Positions 1 through 10,200 of a stretch of 64,000 nucleotides of DNA are shown one piece after another. Each line of letters begins with the position of its first letter. Positions within the stretch are counted from its first letter, which is position 1. Source of the DNA: Rachicladosporium sp. CCFEE 5018 (Eukaryota; Ascomycota; Dothideomycetes; Cladosporiales; Cladosporiaceae); NCBI GenBank assembly GCA_002077045.2, contig KZ111169.1, forward strand, positions 383,286-447,285, given 5' to 3'. Both the position numbers and the translations under genes were made by a program. The notes below the pieces were generated by a model. It did not search any database and was not told the origin of the DNA. It saw only the letters and a program-made list of their open reading frames with translations.

Positions 1-3000
1 ACCAGGGTATGAAGCGATCTCGTTGCCTCTGCATAGAATTGAGAACTCATTGAAGGTCAGCAGTAGCGCCCTCAGCAGATTGCCAGCTGGGAAGAAGGCA
101 GCGATCACAAAATGTGCAATGTTCACAGTCTTGTCAACACTGGCCGCCGGTATGTAGGTCTGTATACAGAGGTATGCGATGAAGTAGATTAGGAAGAAGC
201 AGCATTGTCCGCCAGCGGCAAAGGCGAAGGTGGCGAGCTGACTGGTGGCGAAGAGCGAGACAACATAGCTCATCAGCAATGCCGAGAGTCCGTAGAACGC
301 GAAGACAACGAACAGGTAGCCTGGTGCGTAGAGTGCTGACGACGAAGCCGTGAAGATGATGATGGTGACGGCACTGACGATCAGCACAATGCAGAAGTCG
401 AAAAGCGTGTATGCGATCCAAAGAGGTCCAGCACGAACACCGTTGCTGTAGTGCAGGGCTCGGACGTTGCGGATTCTTTCAATATTGGTGTACAGCGAGA
501 AGAACCCGGGGTATGCGCACATGGCCAGACCGAAGTACAGGATGAACTGCAAGCTCTTGCCTGCAGACGGCGCAAATGGGATGTCGAATGCCTGGAAATT
601 GGTCGAGATCGGGAAACCCAGCAAGCTAGTGTCGAATAGATTCTGCATGATGATGGCGTAGTATAGCTCATAGTTGCCACGATAGGCGAACGTCGGGGTG
701 TTGCCGAGGAAGAAGCCTCCGGGGTTGGTCTGGCTGTAATTGGCTGATACGTAGTCGTCGAACGATCGCAAGGTGTCAACGCTCACGAGTCCTTCAAATT
801 GTCCAACGCTGCCGGGAGGACCAGCGGGAATCGTCGCGTTGCCACGCGATAGGATCAAGGCTTCGAGGGAGTACAGGTCTGACGCAGAGACGCCGCTTCC
901 AGGTGTGCACGTCAGCGCCTCGAAGCCCTTCAAGAAGAGTGTGACCAAAGCGCCTGCAATGATGGGAATAGCTAAGGCAGCCAAGTATGGTAGGGAGTTG
1001 CGCCGCAAGATTACAACGCGCTTTCGGAACAGCACCCAGACTTGTGCAAAGAATGACAAACTCCGACCGTGAGCGAGCTGAATGCCACCCTTCTCGATGG
1101 GCGTCACTTGCTCAGTCGATGACACAGGAGAGATGGGGGCGCGGACATCCTTGTCTAGCTCTTCCTTAACTTCCTCGGCAAGCTTCAGGAAGACGTCCTC
1201 GATTGTCGGCCCGTTGACTTGATAGTCACGCACGCCAACTTTCTCAAGCTCGCTGACGAACTGTGCGGCAGCTCCGGAGTTTGCGAGCTGGTACACGGTC
1301 TGGTCGTGTAGCACTTGCTTCGGTAGTGCATCGAGAGCGGCGGGTAAAAGTTTGCTATCTTCATGGTAGATGCGGACGCGATAGCCACCGCCGAGCTCGT
1401 GCTTCAGGGCGACTGACGACCCGTTAGCGACTAGACGGCCCTTGGACAAGATCGTGATGTCGTCGGATAGCAAGTCTGCCTCATCCAAAAAGTGCGTTGT
1501 CAAGATCATTGACCTTCTGCCACGTTCAGCCAATATGATGTCCCACACCTTCCTTCGTGAGAGCGGGTCGATACCACTGGACACTTCATCGATCAGGCAG
1601 GTGGTCGATCCGCCTGTCAGCATCATAGCAAGCTGACACTTCCTTTTCTGACCACCAGACAGTGTCACAGACTTTGCGTGCATCTTGTGGTCAAGATCGC
1701 ACGTCCTGACGAGAGCCTGCATTGTATCTTTCGAGTCGACGGTCGTAGCCTTGAGCCGGTTGAAGATCCGGACATGTTCAAGTACCGTCAACTCGTCCCA
1801 GAGAACATTTTTCTGTGGGCACAATCCGATGCCACCAGTCGCGTCAATGTCAATGCTACCGTCAGTCGGCTTCTGCAAACCTGCAAGCATGTCGAGTGAT
1901 GTGCTCTTGCCACTACCGTTGGCACCCAACAGGACCATGATCTGCCCACGCAAAACGGAGAAGCTGACATCGTCCACAGCGCGCACTGTCGAACGCGGTG
2001 TCTTCGAGAAACGCGATGTGATAGTCCTGTAAAACCAGCTTTGCGGGAAGTACTTCTTCAGCCCAGTGACACGGACTGTCTCATTGTTGCTGTCTTCGTT
2101 GTAGTGAAGTGTGCGTGCTTTCGATGCCGTGCCATATAGTGCGCGCTCGATGAATGCTCCAACAATCGGATACACGAGCATCTGGATGATGCAGAAGATG
2201 AAGAAAGGATAGCCAGGGACTTGCCACGGAGCACCTGGAGGCGACTGGCTCAGGTCGGCGGCTAGATTCTTCTTCTGGAAGTATGCCATGTAAATGATGA
2301 ACAGCGTGAAGTTCATTGGCGGGAAGAGTAATGCCAGTATTGCAGCTGCGCCGGTGGAGGTGGGCGGGACCACTTGTACAATGATTGCTAAGATGATCGA
2401 CACGATTGTGGTAGTGATGCCACTGAGCTGCGCTTTGCGGAACAGACTCGCCACTGCAATCGACCAGGATGACAGCGCAAGTCCAGCGACGATGAAGTAG
2501 CCAATTGAAATCCCGGCCATCGAGTCGGGGTAGTTCAGACGAGCCACAATGGCGCCACCAAGGATCCAGCTGGGCAGGTAAAGCATGTCGAAGGAGATAT
2601 GCATGCTCAGTAGACGAGCTGCTTGCGGCTGCCATCTTGCCTTATTGCTCATCATGGCCTCGATCAGCTGAGACATGCCTAGCTCCCGCTCCTGTGCCAT
2701 TTGACCAGTGAGCTGGTAGCAGACGCCGACGATGCCGACGAAGTACGCTACTGCGAGGACACTGATGAGTGAGCCCATATACAGCCGCGTAATGTTACGG
2801 GCTCGCTCTTCGTTGGTTTGCGACGTATACGGGTACTCCTCGACATTGTCCGGTAGAGTCGTCCCATTCAGTCCTGCGATTGCTGCATCTACAGCATGCT
2901 GTAGTGGCAAAGCATAGATCTCGGCATCATTTGTGCCGCTGTTGACATAGACTCGCCCACCGAAGGAACCGTCGAGTCGCATAGTGTAGTTCCAGAAGCC

Positions 3001-3441
3001 TGCCGTACCTTCTGTAGGCGATGAATGGAAGCTGATTGCGCCGAAGCATGGCGTCGTCCCGCGAATTGAGCTTCGACAGATTGACAACAGCGCGATATCG
3101 TTGTCAACAATTTGCACGGCCTTGCCTTGAGACTCGATGGGTCGTGAGAGTTGGCTGATGACCTGCGAGATCTGGCCGCCTGTGTGGCCATTGTCGACAA
3201 AGACTACAGTGTTCCGCCCACCGGCAGACGATGCTATCGCATCGCCCAGTGATCGCAAGGTTCGGGCAGAGCCAACGCCAAAGTCTGACGGTGGTACGAA
3301 GAAGTTCTTCGCATAGCTGATGAAGAAGAAGAATATAACTGGTGCCAGGAACGCGCGAATGATCGTTCCGAGCCAATTGCGGTATAAGATGATGGTGAGG
3401 TTCTTGTCGATCAGCGTCCAGGTCTGCCTGAAGAATGCCAT
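1..3441 (-). CDS. ABCA-type ABC transporter, partial (C-terminus beyond window)
   Basis: A single open frame without introns runs from the ATG at 3441 to the window edge, giving 1147 residues. It has an N-terminal membrane segment followed by a luminal loop, then a hydrophobic block (about residues 235-430). One nucleotide-binding domain follows, with Walker A GANGSGKS at 506-513, signature LSGGQ at 594-598 and Walker B aspartate/glutamate D618-E619. The text around Walker B (DEVSSGIDPLSRR) is typical of the ABCA subfamily. After the NBD a second set of membrane segments begins, so this is a full-length-type transporter whose second NBD lies outside the window. ABCA proteins usually move lipids across membranes; the substrate here is unknown. 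It is divergently arranged with the gene at 4126. The ATG at 3441 is chosen because the following MAFFRQTW start resembles ABCA N-termini. Confidence 0.93.
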   Translation of the reverse strand, partial: MAFFRQTWTLIDKNLTIILYRNWLGTIIRAFLAPVIFFFFISYAKNFFVPPSDFGVGSARTLRSLGDAIASSAGGRNTVVFVDNGHTGGQISQVISQLSRPIESQGKAVQIVDNDIALLSICRSSIRGTTPCFGAISFHSSPTEGTAGFWNYTMRLDGSFGGRVYVNSGTNDAEIYALPLQHAVDAAIAGLNGTTLPDNVEEYPYTSQTNEERARNITRLYMGSLISVLAVAYFVGIVGVCYQLTGQMAQERELGMSQLIEAMMSNKARWQPQAARLLSMHISFDMLYLPSWILGGAIVARLNYPDSMAGISIGYFIVAGLALSSWSIAVASLFRKAQLSGITTTIVSIILAIIVQVVPPTSTGAAAILALLFPPMNFTLFIIYMAYFQKKNLAADLSQSPPGAPWQVPGYPFFIFCIIQMLVYPIVGAFIERALYGTASKARTLHYNEDSNNETVRVTGLKKYFPQSWFYRTITSRFSKTPRSTVRAVDDVSFSVLRGQIMVLLGANGSGKSTSLDMLAGLQKPTDGSIDIDATGGIGLCPQKNVLWDELTVLEHVRIFNRLKATTVDSKDTMQALVRTCDLDHKMHAKSVTLSGGQKRKCQLAMMLTGGSTTCLIDEVSSGIDPLSRRKVWDIILAERGRRSMILTTHFLDEADLLSDDITILSKGRLVANGSSVALKHELGGGYRVRIYHEDSKLLPAALDALPKQVLHDQTVYQLANSGAAAQFVSELEKVGVRDYQVNGPTIEDVFLKLAEEVKEELDKDVRAPISPVSSTEQVTPIEKGGIQLAHGRSLSFFAQVWVLFRKRVVILRRNSLPYLAALAIPIIAGALVTLFLKGFEALTCTPGSGVSASDLYSLEALILSRGNATIPAGPPGSVGQFEGLVSVDTLRSFDDYVSANYSQTNPGGFFLGNTPTFAYRGNYELYYAIIMQNLFDTSLLGFPISTNFQAFDIPFAPSAGKSLQFILYFGLAMCAYPGFFSLYTNIERIRNVRALHYSNGVRAGPLWIAYTLFDFCIVLIVSAVTIIIFTASSSALYAPGYLFVVFAFYGLSALLMSYVVSLFATSQLATFAFAAGGQCCFFLIYFIAYLCIQTYIPAASVDKTVNIAHFVIAAFFPAGNLLRALLLTFNEFSILCRGNEIASYPG

Positions 3442-4125
3442 CTCGATGAACTCCCCTGATGAGATGGGTCTCCTAGCCAAAAGTGGCTTTCTTGTGCGCC
3501 TTGGGCGTCTGCTGTGACAATCTTCAAGTCGACATCGTTGAAGCGAATAGAAAACTGTAAAAGTCCAATCCCTGGGTATACGCGACGCTATGCAATGATT
3601 GAATTAGAAGGAAACGATAGCTTAAGATGGAAGAGAAGTAAATCACGCCACTCTCGCATTCGTGAATAACATTTGCGTTCGCACGGCGAGCGGCGAAGTG
3701 AGGTTGCGAAGGCTCGGCAGTCCTGTTAGATGACGCCTCTAGAGATCGCAAACGGCGCCGGAAGCGCGCTCTTCCGATGACCACGCGAGGCGACAGGGAG
3801 GCTGCTCGGTTAGACCAGTCTTGTATATTTCTCGAATACGATGGTTTCCTCATCCAGACAGTCAGTATCCTGTGCGTGAGTCGCGCCCTGCACACTGCGA
3901 CAACATGACGGGACAGTCTTCGTAGTTGAGAGGCGCAATGACATCTATCCTCACAGCTCCTGTGGTGCTCGGCGCAAAGGTAGGTCATGACATCAGATCG
4001 AGGACGATCGAGGATTTTACACGTCAACATGTGCAGGAGAGGTTGGTCGCGAGGTATGAGTGCTTCTCGTTCTCCAACAATCTCACAGTCTCAGTCACTC
4101 CTCATCCGATATCAAGGTAGTAAGC
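3442..4125. other. Divergent intergenic region, putative shared promoter
   Basis: These 684 bases separate two genes transcribed away from each other and must hold both promoters. I see no convincing ORF and no clear TATA element. Confidence 0.5.
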
Positions 4126-4833
4126 ATGCCTTCAGCAGCAGAGATCCGTCAGCTCGCAGAAAAGCCACTGGACCCCAGCGTCCCACAGACCTACGAGATC
4201 CGCGATCGGCAGACCCGCGAACAGTGCATGCCGGCAGACGAGCGGCCAGCCCAGGCTACCAACGCCCCAAAGAACGAAGACTACGAACCTAACCCTTCGA
4301 AGTCCATCTCCCTATCTCCGGATCGTCAACACATCCTCGACTCCATCCTGCGACTCTACTCTGGCTCTGGTACGAACGATGGTGAAGCCACCGGCGTCAA
4401 GGACATGCGCGTCTACGCCCACAAAGCGGTCTACGATGACATAGCCTCGTACTGCGACACGCGCTTCAAAATTGCGGGGCAGTGGTGGGGAATTCCAGTT
4501 GTGTGCAAGGCCAGCGAGACACTCGCAGTGGAAGTAGTGTCATCGACGCCTCTACCTGAATCTGGTGCAACAGAGCCAGCTGCGATCGTGTTCAAGATGA
4601 AGCGCGCTTGGACGCCGAGGCTGCTGAAGAAGACGTTCGATGTGAATCACTTTGTCACACTGAGCTTGGAGAGAGCAGCAGAGGAGGATGGTGACGGACC
4701 GGCGGAGAGGGTCAAGTATCACAAGGATCAGTGGAATGAGAAGGAATATGATCATGGAGGGTTGGGGAAGGTGATGAAGACGATCAACGGGGATACTGCT
4801 ACAATTGGAACGAGGCCGCCGAAGGATCTATGA
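4126..4833 (+). CDS. SnoaL/NTF2-like fold protein (conserved fungal hypothetical)
   Basis: Intronless frame of 235 residues. The middle carries a Y-H-K-A-V-Y-D-D / SYCDTRFKIAGQWWGIP stretch, followed by a segment of alternating hydrophobics and a C-terminal KYHKDQWNEKEYDHGGLG block. This is the pattern of a common ascomycete family of short proteins with a SnoaL/NTF2-like cone fold. Members are usually annotated as hypothetical; no enzymatic role can be read from the sequence. An in-frame upstream ATG at 4060 would add 22 residues, but the start at 4126 (MPSAAEIRQL) fits the usual family N-terminus better. The assignment to the fold rests on remembered family resemblance, not on a search. Confidence 0.75.
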   Translation: MPSAAEIRQLAEKPLDPSVPQTYEIRDRQTREQCMPADERPAQATNAPKNEDYEPNPSKSISLSPDRQHILDSILRLYSGSGTNDGEATGVKDMRVYAHKAVYDDIASYCDTRFKIAGQWWGIPVVCKASETLAVEVVSSTPLPESGATEPAAIVFKMKRAWTPRLLKKTFDVNHFVTLSLERAAEEDGDGPAERVKYHKDQWNEKEYDHGGLGKVMKTINGDTATIGTRPPKDL

Positions 4834-5718
4834 GCGCGCCGACATATGCGAGTGAAGTTACTACTGTGTACAGTGTTTCACCAGGCATTCCACAGCGGAA
4901 GACAAGTATTGTTAGACACCCATTTGAGTTGCATTCCGAGCGAGTAGATCGGCCTCAGGCATCAAAAGCTTGATTCAGCCTAGCCTGCAAGGCGCAGCTC
5001 ATGCAGTGCACTGCACTTTTATGGCCATGCGCCGACGTTAGCATTGACGAGCAACAAGATAGCCAACATCAACTAAGGCAATGGCTTGCTGCGGTCGAGT
5101 AGCAAATATTTGATCTGCTTGGTGTCCCTGATCATGCAGAATTCTACGGTTATGCGACCATGTAGGCTAGCTTGTCGCACTTGCAGCATTAGATACCTCA
5201 CTTGTACCTTGGAGAACAGAAGTGCGCTCGACATGCCTTGGATCACTAGACACTTCTGCGATACTGCCGGCATTGCCACGGTCGCGTGTGGTTTACGTGC
5301 GGTGAGTCGCAAGGAGTTCGCGGTCTGAGACTGGTACCAGATACAAGCAATGGCCCATGATCCCCCGCTTTAACAAAGACTTGGACTTGCATGCGATCAG
5401 CAGATGAAGTGCTTCTAGAGTACCTGACTGCGCCTAACAATTTGCATACCAACACCTCCGTGGCTTTGTTGCTGCGTACCTGACTAGGCGTAACAAATAC
5501 TACTAACGCCACCCAGTGTCACTGCATAGGTTCCATGGTGCATTCGTCCTCTCATCGTCGACATCGTCTGTTGGTACCAACGACGGGACTCGCATGATGA
5601 AACGACATCTCTCTAAGGATGGTCACTGTGTCACTTGAGCCGTTGATCCTACCGACGCTTGCAGAAAGAGAGCCTTCGAACGGCCTGAGGTATCTCAAGG
5701 GAGGACTGACGGTAGGCG
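4834..5718. other. Gene-free interval
   Basis: Short ORFs occur on both strands here, but none has family resemblance or consistent coding character. The last 200 bases are probably the promoter of the secreted-protein gene at 5862. Confidence 0.5.
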
Positions 5719-5725
5719 TATAAAG
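5719..5725 (+). promoter_or_regulatory. TATA box (TATAAAG)
   Basis: TATAAAG lies about 140 bases upstream of the ATG at 5862. It is a good TATA match in a compact fungal promoter and supports transcription of the small secreted protein gene. Confidence 0.5.
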
Positions 5726-5861
5726 AGTCTCTGCTTTCCTGTCTATGGTGAATCTTTTCCATAACCCACAGCAACCTCTTACAATAAGACACCACAGAAG
5801 CACTTCGACTACCAAGACCAGACCGAAAGACATCATCGCAATTCACCTTCACATTGCCAAC

Positions 5862-6360
5862 ATGCAGTACGTTCACACTCCACCAGATCCGTCACCCAAC
5901 GAAGCTAACACATCCCGGGTTCACCACTACCATCGCTCTCCCAGCCCTCATGGCTCTCAGCGTCTCCGCAGCTCCGGCGGAGCTAGTCAAGCGCAAAACC
6001 TGCACCCTTACCTGGCATGGCTCGCACAGCTACGGCGGCGGCGGCCCCGGCCAAGAACCCATCGACAATCTCGCCTTCAGTCTCGAGGTCGTTGGCGGCG
6101 GAAAACACTACAGCGCCGTCAAGGACCCGAACGGTCCGAACAACAGCTTCAGCTATACAGTTGGCACTGCTGGCTGGGGCGGCTTGCACGAAATCAAGAC
6201 TGGTGCGTCGTACAATGGTGCAGGCTCGACGTGGTATTCTTGTGGGTTGACGAAGCAGGGGGTCCATTGGGAGGGGACGGTGAAGAAGAGTGTTATCCAC
6301 AGTGGGACTGTTTCCGTTACGGACGACGATTGCTTTGTTGACTTTCCTTGCGCTGAGTAG
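5862..6360 (+). CDS. Small secreted cysteine-containing protein (effector-like)
   Basis: Best model: ATG at 5862, exon 5862-5866, intron 5867-5918, exon 5919-6360, giving 148 residues. The spliced N-terminus reads MQFTTTIALPALMALSVSAA, a clear signal peptide, then APAELVKR, which ends in a Kex2-type KR site. The mature part is about 120 residues, rich in Gly, Ser and Thr, with four cysteines (one at its start, one in WYSCGL, two near the C-terminus), so two disulfides are possible. Size and features fit a candidate effector or cell-wall-associated protein, but I do not recognise the family. The donor (GTACGT) and branch site (GCTAACAC) are excellent, but this intron would end in GG instead of AG. 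The nearest in-frame AG (5959-5960) would destroy the signal peptide. TATAAAG lies upstream at 5719. Confidence 0.7.
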
Positions 6361-6739
6361 AGCAGGTAGTGTGGCGGCAAGAAGAGTGGGCGGACGGTAT
6401 AATGGTGGTGCGAGAGTCTATAGTCAGCAACACGATGCCTTTGGATCTTGCCACAGCGGCAGTAGCGCATCTTTCGAGACCAGATGAGTGAACGAAGGCT
6501 CGAAGCGATGACATTTAGTGAAGAACAGCACAGCCTCATGAATTCTCGATCGTAAGGCATTCAACAGACATGAATGGATGCGTGCCAATTGGCACTAATA
6601 ACATGTACTGAAAGCCATGGGACGGCCGATGTAGCCTCGTGTCCCGATCCAATCCCCTCCCTTCGTACGCGCGATCCTAATTCAAAGACCCACATCATCA
6701 TCGTCATGCAGCGTGTTCATGCCGGACACATCGGGGAGC
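6361..6739. other. Gene-free interval between convergent genes
   Basis: Holds the 3' ends of two convergent genes. Short ORFs on both strands look non-coding. Confidence 0.5.
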
Positions 6740-7241
6740 TCACGCACTCACACGCTTCCCAACCACCGGACACTCCTTGACCTCCGCATCTTTAGCAACA
6801 GCAGGATGCTCATGCACCTTCCCACCATGATGCTCCATCTTCGCGTTCGTGATCGGGCACACACTGCCGTCCTGCTGTCCCTCGAGACTCGGGTGGCTCG
6901 GCGGTAGCACAGCATTCACGGGACCGACGATAGGACAGGTCGCATGGGTGACGGAGTCCTTACTGTTTACGTTCTTCAAGGCGGGGCAGGCCGAGGCATC
7001 CGGGAGGTTCTTGGCTGAGGAGGGGGAGGTGGGGATGTTCTGCGCCGAGGGGTGGGAGTGGATGATGTCGTGGTGGGAGACTGTTGCGTTCGTAATGGGG
7101 CAGCGGGCCGTGGGGTCGGAGTGATCGTAGGTGGGGTGGTTGGGGGGACTGAGATGGTTAGCTTCCGCGTTTCGAGGGTTGGCGGGGCGTGTCTCACAGG
7201 ACGGTGGTCGTGGTGCCCACTACTGGGCAGACTTGAGCCAT
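6740..7241 (-). CDS. Small tandem-duplicated Cys-Pro motif protein
   Basis: Exon 1 7198-7241, intron 7149-7197 (GTGAGA...GCTAAC...CAG), exon 2 6740-7148; 150 residues. The protein contains six Cys-Pro dipeptides, at residues 5, 31, 69, 86, 112 and 141. It has two copies of one unit: CPVVG...VLPPNHP...CPITNA...HSHP (residues 5-48) and CPIVG...VLPPSHP...CPITNA...HEHP (residues 86-130). A final CPVVG sits near the C-terminus. There is no signal peptide or membrane segment. CP dipeptides near histidines are the hallmark of heme-regulatory motifs, so heme or metal binding is a reasonable inference but not shown. The exon junction falls inside the first CP unit (T-V-L / P-P-N-H-P), and splicing makes it match the second copy, which strongly supports the intron. 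Confidence 0.8.
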
Positions 7242-8367
7242 GATGAGTTTCTGGTCGTGCGAATGAGATCTGGTCGAAGAGCTGCCGATCGAGAGAGAAG
7301 CACAAATGAGACGAGAAGTCTTCGACTACAAACACTCACTTGGTAGTCCGCTTGACTGCCTTTCCACTAAGCACGAACCCCGCGCTCGTCGATTGGCCGC
7401 GCCGTACCAGTACTCCTGATCACGCGGGGCGCATTTGCCCTTGCTAGTCAGCCTCGTAGACCTCAATCGAAAGTACTCTGGCGTGTACCTGACGGGACTT
7501 GTGACGAGATAACTGAGGTCCAAGGTGGTGATCGCTCCGTACGCATCAAGTAGTACCTTCCTGGAACGGCACACATGTTGTTGCCTCAGGTGGCCCTGCA
7601 CAGACCTCAGCTCCACATTGTCTACACTTCCACTTTGACATGTAGGCATATCGACCTGTTCTATCGAACGCATCGCATTCGTATATTAGCTCCTTCAATG
7701 CGTCGCCCCTTAACCGACCTTTTCAGCGCGATCAAGTCATCAGGTCTTCAACTATCGCGCCTTGATGGTTCGCTTGCCTTCGACTGCCTTGCCAATCGAG
7801 GCTTTGAAGACCATGATACTTGCGCATACGTCCAATTGCTCCCATCGTTATGGCTCATGAATGGCTGCTGCGGGACAAGAAGATCGATGCCGCTTCCGCT
7901 GATGGAGTAAGTCACGAGTGTCTACGTCGTTGACGATAAGAAGCTGTCAGGTACCGTATAAAGTATCACGGTCCATGTATTGCTTGGTATTGGTGTTGAA
8001 CATGTATGCCGAGCGATAGTATTCTCCCATTCTAGCGTAGGCCCTGTCGACTCGACAATCACGATGTGGTCCCGACATCCAAATCCAGCAGTCTACTTCG
8101 CTCCTGCCTACACTTGCACCCGAGCTCACATCTCCAGCTAACCGACCAAGCGGGCGTGTCATCCGACCCGACTTCACTCGGTCTCGACGGTGAAAGAAGC
8201 TTGTCCCTTTGTTCTAGACCATGCTCTGCATCCGCGCACGTCGCTGCACCGGATCCGGCGTCACAGATAATACCTCAACCGCAGGGCCTGCGATACGAGT
8301 CTTGAAGTATGGCACAACGCCGCTCGGCTGAACATGAACGCTTGCAAGCCATGTTTTGATCCACAAT
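7242..8367. other. Gene-free interval
   Basis: About 1.1 kb with only short, unconvincing ORFs. It contains the 5' sides of two divergent loci, the CP-motif gene and the F-box-like pseudogene. Confidence 0.5.
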
Positions 8368-10108
8368 ATGGACGTGCGGAATTCAGATACACTTGGCCTG
8401 GATGTCTTAAAACATGTCGCACAGTTCCTCACTCAGCCCAGCGACCTGAACCGCCTAGCACAAGTCTCCAATAACCTTCGACATGCTGCTCGTGTTGAGC
8501 TCTACCGTGATGTTCACATCGATCTTAGGAAGGAGCGTAAGGACAACAGCTTCTTCAAACGTAATCACCATTGCCACAACCATGTGCGCGGAATACATCT
8601 TTCCAGAGAACCACTGATGTTCACGGATGCGAATGAACAGTGTAACAGTACGGCAAGAGCGGCGCTAGTGCAGATACCCAATCATCAGTTGCTGAGGGTT
8701 ACGTAAGTCGAGGTGGTCTCACATGATCCGACGTTAGGAGCTCGTACTGACTCGAGCCTAGATTCCCGCTTGACATGGCAGTTGATACTAACGTACTCGA
8801 TGTGCTCTATATACAGCAGCGGAAGATCACTAAGCTAGTTATAGTATCGGCCGCTGGCGCGCTTTCGGAGATCTTCTTAGCGCCCGACCATGTCGGGCAT
8901 TGGCGATCAGACCTGGTAGATCTCATCATACCGAACGCATTCTCTGGGCATCTTGAACAGCGAGATCTTCGAGTATGGAATCGAATCATCAAAGGCCCAA
9001 AACGCAAGCTTCGGAGACTCGAGCTGAGGCCGAGTTGGACCTTCGCAATCCTGTCACGACAGTCAGTGCATGGGACACTGTCAGGCTTCTCTTCTTTCAC
9101 TACATGAGTCCGACTAGCACTGAGCCGCCTCTCAGCGTTGAAAATCTCACATTACGAGGTCTCGATTTTGGCTGATCGATTGCAACATTGATCCGCGCCA
9201 TTAACTTTGCGAACCTCGAGCACTTGGAGGTAACCAGCATGAGCAAAACTTCGACATTCCTGGTGCAGTTGCTGCCGGTCCTCCAGGAGAACGAAGAGCT
9301 CCTGAGACTTCAAGGCCTTCATTTGTCTACTATCGATGACACTGACGCCAATGCTCTGGACGATTTCCTCTCCGCTTGCACCAGTCTCACAGAGTTGACC
9401 GTCAAAGCCAAAGGGCCGGCGGATTGGATGGTGCCCAACACAGCGAGCATAACGAGACACCACGAAACTCTGCGAGTCTTTGCATGGACCGTGTACGAAA
9501 GAGCCGATATCCATGGCTGGGAAGTGCGTGAAGCTCATCCCAACATACTGACTACGGTTATACGGGCTTTGACGGAACTCGAAGAGCTCTCTCTTCATCT
9601 CGGGACAACGACATAAGGCAACAGCAGGGCTGCAGGCACCCGTGCCGTCCGCACGGTGATCGATAGAATCTCCAGACGCTGTCCGAACTTAAGGGCTCTC
9701 AGATTCCTCCACTGGCCTGTATACCCTCCCCAGACGGAAGAAAATATCTCGCAACCACCGGCAGGCGAGCCATATGATAATGCAGCGGTCGCTCTCTTGC
9801 GTCACGAGGTCTGGGAATACACCAGGCTGTTCGCATGGAATGTCTTTCTGTATCATTCCCTAGTCACGAGGCCTGCTAATACGAAAGTCCTACGTGTGGT
9901 AATGATCGGCACTACAAACTGGAACTGCTACGTCGACGTCGCTGCGACGGGACGTGAGTACATCATCGATGACATCTCGAGTCTGACCTACGTCCGGCGA
10001 GACCAAGTTGACTATGATGGCGTGCGATCTATGGTCGCAGTGAAGGTTGATAACAGCGCTGTTGAGTACGATGATCGCAGATATGTCATGTTCGACTATG
10101 GCAAATAA
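8368..10108 (+). pseudogene. F-box-like / leucine-rich protein, degraded
   Basis: Exon 1 (8368-8702) begins with an F-box-like stretch, LDVLKHVAQFLTQPSDLNRL, residues 11-30, then LAQVSNNLRHAARVELYRDV. A good intron, 8703-8761 (GTAAGT...CTGAC...TAG), joins it to a second exon in frame. Around 9020-9050 the coding frame shifts, and leucine-rich coding text continues in another frame to 10108. That frame is interrupted by TGA at 9173-9175 and TAA at 9614-9616, with clear homology-like text on both sides of each stop. No plausible introns remove the stops. One alternative 56-nt intron starting at the GTATGG near 8970 could explain the frame change but not the stops. Such F-box proteins act as SCF substrate adaptors in large fungal families with frequent loss; here the gene appears dead. 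Confidence 0.7.
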
Positions 10109-10200
10109 GCCTGATGTGCAGAATCTGAAACAGCATTACGAAGGGGTGGAGCCAGTAATCTATACATGGGTATACATGAAACGTGACAGCCATCACAATA

